Assembly (NCBI RefSeq): GCF_031764535.1
Contig: NZ_CP134499.1
Location: forward strand, 1,364,001 to 1,428,000
Direction of reading: 5' to 3'
Length of the DNA: 64,000 bases
DNA from: Pseudomonas sp. SG20056
GTDB lineage: Bacteria > Pseudomonadota > Gammaproteobacteria > Pseudomonadales > Pseudomonadaceae
Shown: in pieces, positions 61,701-64,000 of the stretch
Layout of the letters: each line of letters starts with the position of its first letter
Position numbering within the stretch: the first letter of the stretch is position 1
Program-made: the position numbers and the translations under genes
Notes under the pieces: generated by a model
Database searches by the model: none
Told to the model about the DNA's origin: nothing
Seen by the model: only the letters and a program-made list of their open reading frames with translations

Positions 61701-64000
61701 ACTGATGACAACGCTTGGGCCAGTGGTGTCGCCGACCACGGCGCTGTCCGAGCCCGGTGCCGAGGTGTTGCCGGCGGCATCGGTGACGGTGGCGGTGGCG
61801 CTGACGGTCTGGCCATCGGCCGGACGGGCCACATCAAAGGTCACGCCATTGGTGATCTGCGCCTGGGTCAGCACGATCGGGGCCTGGGCCACGCCGTTGA
61901 GGCTGACGTTCAGGGTGTCGCCGACGGCGGCGCCGGCGGGCAGTGCCACGCTGACGGTCACGGTGGTGGCAGCGCCCAGCTCAGTGTTGCTGAGGGTGCC
62001 GTCATCGTTGGCATCGGTGGCGATGGTCACGGTCGGTGCGGCGGTGGCGGTGGTGTCGCCGACCACGGCGCTGTCCGAGCCCGGTGCCGAGGTGTTGCCG
62101 GCGGCATCGGTGACGGTGGCGGTGGCGCTGACGGTCTGGCCATCGGCCGGACGGGCCACATCAAAGGTCACGCCATTGGTGATCTGCGCCTGGGTCAGCA
62201 CGATCGGGGCCTGGGCCACGCCGTTGAGGCTGACGTTCAGGGTGTCGCCGACGGCGGCGCCGGTAGGCAGTGCCACGCTGACGGTCACGGTGGTGGCAGC
62301 GCCCAGCTCAGTGTTGCTGAGGGTGCCGTCATCGTTGGCATCGGTGGCGATGGTCACGGTCGGTGCGGCAGTGGCGGTGGTGTCGCCGACCACGGCGCTG
62401 TCCGAGCCCGGTGCCGAGGTGTTGCCAGCGGCATCGGTGACGGTGGCGGTGGCGCTGACGGTCTGGCCATCGGCCGGACGGGCCACATCAAAGGTCACGC
62501 CATTGGTGATCTGCGCCTGGGTCAGCACGATCGGGGCCTGGGCCACGCCGTTGAGGCTGACGTTCAGGGTGTCGCCGACGGCGGCGCCGGTAGGCAGTGC
62601 CACGCTGACGGTCACGGTGGTGGCAGCGCCCAGCTCAGTGTTGCTGAGGGTGCCGTCATCGTTGGCATCGGTGGCGATGGTCACGGTCGGTGCGGCAGTG
62701 GCGGTGGTGTCGCCGACCACGGCGCTGTCCGAGCCCGGTGCCGAGGTGTTGCCGGCGGCATCGGTGACGGTGGCGGTGGCGCTGACGGTCTGGCCATCGG
62801 CCGGACGGGCCACATCAAAGGTCACGCCATTGGTGATCTGCGCCTGGGTCAGCACGATCGGGGCCTGGGCCACGCCGTTGAGGCTGACGTTCAGGGTGTC
62901 GCCGACGGCGGCGCCGGTAGGCAGTGCCACGCTGACGGTCACGGTGGTGGCAGCGCCCAGCTCAGTGTTGCTGAGGGTGCCGTCATCGTTGGCATCGGTG
63001 GCGATGGTCACGGTCGGTGCGGCAGTGGCGGTGGTGTCGCCGACCACGGCGCTGTCCGAGCCCGGTGCCGAGGTGTTGCCAGCGGCATCGGTGACGGTGG
63101 CGGTGGCGCTGACGGTCTGGCCATCGGCCGGACGGGCCACATCAAAGGTCACGCCATTGGTGATCTGCGCCTGGGTCAGCACGATCGGGGCCTGGGCCAC
63201 GCCGTTGAGGCTGACGTTCAGGGTGTCGCCGACGGCGGCGCCGGTAGGCAGTGCCACGCTGACGGTCACGGTGGTGGCAGCGCCCAGCTCAGTGTTGCTG
63301 AGGGTGCCGTCATCGTTGGCATCGGTGGCGATGGTCACGGTCGGTGCGGCGGTGGCGGTGGTGTCGCCGACCACGGCGCTGTCCGAGCCCGGTGCCGAGG
63401 TGTTGCCGGCGGCATCGGTGACGGTGGCGGTGGCGCTGACGGTCTGGCCATCGGCCGGACGGGCCACATCAAAGGTCACGCCATTGGTGATCTGCGCCTG
63501 GGTCAGCACGATCGGGGCCTGGGCCACGCCGTTGAGGCTGACGTTCAGGGTGTCGCCGACGGCGGCGCCGGTAGGCAGTGCCACGCTGACGGTCACGGTG
63601 GTGGCAGCGCCCAGCTCAGTGTTGCTGAGGGTGCCGTCATCGTTGGCATCGGTGGCGATGGTCACGGTCGGTGCGGCGGTGGCGGTGGTGTCGCCGACCA
63701 CGGCGCTGTCCGAGCCCGGTGCCGAGGTGTTGCCAGCGGCATCGGTGACGGTGGCGGTGGCGCTGACGGTCTGGCCATCGGCCGGACGGGCCACATCAAA
63801 GGTCACGCCATTGGTGATCTGCGCCTGGGTCAGCACGATCGGGGCCTGGGCCACGCCGTTGAGGCTGACGTTCAGGGTGTCGCCGACGGCGGCGCCGGTA
63901 GGCAGTGCCACGCTGACGGTCACGGTGGTGGCAGCGCCCAGCTCAGTGTTGCTGAGGGTGCCGTCATCGTTGGCATCGGTGGCGATGGTCACGGTCGGTG
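58785..64000 (-). CDS. LapA-type RTX adhesin, C-terminal part
   Basis: A giant secreted surface adhesin whose N-terminus lies beyond the window. From the visible start inward: near-identical 109-residue Ig-like repeats, another Ig-like domain ([20 protein letters not shown]), a PA14 carbohydrate-binding-type domain ([33 protein letters not shown]), two cadherin-like/VCBS domains ([40 protein letters not shown]), an unassigned part, then RTX nonapeptides (GGXGNDXLX type) and the type I secretion signal at the end. It would be held on the surface by LapD/LapG-type control; the LapG cleavage site is off the window. No stop interrupts the frame. Confidence 0.93.
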   Translation of the reverse strand, partial: PTVTIATDANDDGTLSNTELGAATTVTVSVALPTGAAVGDTLNVSLNGVAQAPIVLTQAQITNGVTFDVARPADGQTVSATATVTDAAGNTSAPGSDSAVVGDTTATAAPTVTIATDANDDGTLSNTELGAATTVTVSVALPTGAAVGDTLNVSLNGVAQAPIVLTQAQITNGVTFDVARPADGQTVSATATVTDAAGNTSAPGSDSAVVGDTTATAAPTVTIATDANDDGTLSNTELGAATTVTVSVALPTGAAVGDTLNVSLNGVAQAPIVLTQAQITNGVTFDVARPADGQTVSATATVTDAAGNTSAPGSDSAVVGDTTATAAPTVTIATDANDDGTLSNTELGAATTVTVSVALPTGAAVGDTLNVSLNGVAQAPIVLTQAQITNGVTFDVARPADGQTVSATATVTDAAGNTSAPGSDSAVVGDTTATAAPTVTIATDANDDGTLSNTELGAATTVTVSVALPTGAAVGDTLNVSLNGVAQAPIVLTQAQITNGVTFDVARPADGQTVSATATVTDAAGNTSAPGSDSAVVGDTTATAAPTVTIATDANDDGTLSNTELGAATTVTVSVALPTGAAVGDTLNVSLNGVAQAPIVLTQAQITNGVTFDVARPADGQTVSATATVTDAAGNTSAPGSDSAVVGDTTATAAPTVTIATDANDDGTLSNTELGAATTVTVSVALPAGAAVGDTLNVSLNGVAQAPIVLTQAQITNGVTFDVARPADGQTVSATATVTDAAGNTSAPGSDSAVVGDTTGPSVVISTNDSNLSVGEATTLTFTFSESVSGFTASNIVPTGGTISNLVQSAGNPAIWTATFTSTGGGSPSVSLPAGSYTDLAGNAGTAGSLNLNSDPIATNDSYLISGLVGQYFGYSEGTNGANLTNLGQVETFINGRAPTATFTATNVNYGPIGNGGLGNDSNLQNFLGGDASSLSNDPASTSDAILKLSGLINLAAGNYQFRVTADDGFSIRINGQTVAEYNGNQGPTARESVVFTVPEGGAQQFEIIYWDQDGNAQLTVELRPQGGSYSVVGGSSLQHENPALVTNEDQDLTISPATLLGNDADPDGNPISIVSVQGATHGSVALNGGNVVFTPDANYNGSATFTYTVSDGLGGFSTATVTVGVKAVNDVPAAVDDSVTTNEDTPITINVLANDTDVDGDSLIVTGATASNGTVVVNADNTLEFMPASNFSGTALIQYTISDGKGGTSGAQVTVTVTPQADAPLISPVSNIFVLTPGATVISTGSTDTPINTAALNAGDGISQANLEAELGLDAGYLDNRFNPTGPNVNHTGNVDAIDGKATYADYNLVNGTTVNWNYSFTNGENLASEVQGGYNDLVVLLVTDPAGNRNAFLVDSSESKFPSFTSNGTFSYTATQSGNYSFSWLVLNGRDGLKDSSLSLTNTNFTQSGSTTLYGAPIALSLAAQLFDKDGSESLSLVLSGLPAGASLSAGTNNGDGSWTLSASDLNNLHLLPPAGYTGTLSLTLTGTATETANNHTTSSSQSFSVTISETSNTLTNATAGNDTLTGTANNDLIRGYNGDDTLNGGSGNDLIYGGVGNDTLNGGAGNDHLYGGIGNDTLNGDGGNDFLNGESGNDILNGGTGDDILRGGLGNDTLTGGAGKDLFLWQRSDLNTAGGRDIVRDFNTSEGDRIDLHDLLQGENDGNILNYLRVDTATSTLQISTTGQFGVGGSADVTIKLENGSGGNFNINPGNLNQADLVNSLIAGADPLIKIDHT
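61726..64000. repeat. 327-bp tandem repeats in the adhesin
   Basis: About seven copies of a 327-bp unit (109 codons), period measured at GTGTCGCCGACCACGGCGCT, 61726 then 62053 and on. Copies differ at only a few bases (for example GCGGCATC versus CAGCATC-type and GCCGGCGGGC versus GCCGGTAGGC). They continue past the window. Confidence 0.95.

Noticed and set aside
61726..64000. CRISPR-like array
   Set aside because: The unit is 327 bp, coding, and without unique spacers; it is a protein repeat.

Overview
The window reads as chromosomal DNA of a Pseudomonas: rsmA, amrZ, phaG, a complete phnCDE-F-GHIJKLM-N-P operon, LapD and a LapA-type adhesin, and GC-rich codon use throughout most of it. Most of the sequence is ordinary core or niche-adaptation genome. 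The exception is one clearly bounded insertion between two copies of the 3' end of a tRNA-Gly gene.

Layout. 0-3.2 kb: end of alaS, lysC, rsmA, tRNA-Ser, a perfectly periodic triplet of tRNA-Arg(ACG), and a small secreted DUF4124-type protein. 3.4-8.3 kb: mgtE and an oadGAB sodium-pump decarboxylase cluster. 8.4-21.0 kb: amrZ, then the phosphonate uptake and C-P lyase operon with a candidate Pho box and an MFS gene at its end. 21.1-27.2 kb: Lrp-type regulator, indolepyruvate ferredoxin oxidoreductase, Leu/Phe/Val-type dehydrogenase, GNAT, tRNA-Arg(CCT). 27.4-29.2 kb: short accessory stretch with small ORFs, a TetR regulator and a SnoaL/NTF2-like protein.

29.27-37.98 kb: an integrated element of about 8.6 kb, flanked by an 85-bp direct repeat that includes the last 26 bp of tRNA-Gly(CCC). 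Its right half has the early-region order of a Pf-type filamentous phage: repressor, divergent excisionase-like protein, small DNA-binding proteins, a hairpin-rich non-coding stretch, a replication initiator, then a tyrosine integrase overlapping it. I see no coat, adsorption or Zot-like assembly gene. The left half carries AT-rich cargo: two unknown ORFs with cassette-like borders and a 508-aa P-loop ATPase. My reading is a filamentous-phage satellite or miniphage carrying a candidate defence module. This is the best candidate for something undescribed.

38.1-42.7 kb: phaG, an RsuA-family pseudouridine synthase, a CWC protein, a membrane diguanylate cyclase, a methyltransferase. 42.7-52.2 kb (minus strand): a guanidine utilisation locus. 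Two guanidine-I (ykkC) riboswitches each precede a paralogous binding-protein gene, followed by permease, ATPase, two DUF1989 proteins (carboxyguanidine deiminase type) and a biotin-dependent carboxylase of the urea/guanidine type. The carboxylase frame contains an in-frame REP palindrome. No allophanate hydrolase is visible. 52.4-56.0 kb: lipoprotein, LysR, alkyl sulfatase, small membrane protein. 56.3-64 kb: LapD-like c-di-GMP receptor, a small protein, and the C-terminal part of a giant RTX adhesin with about seven near-identical 327-bp repeats running off the window edge.

All function calls come from reading motifs and gene order by eye; no database search was run.
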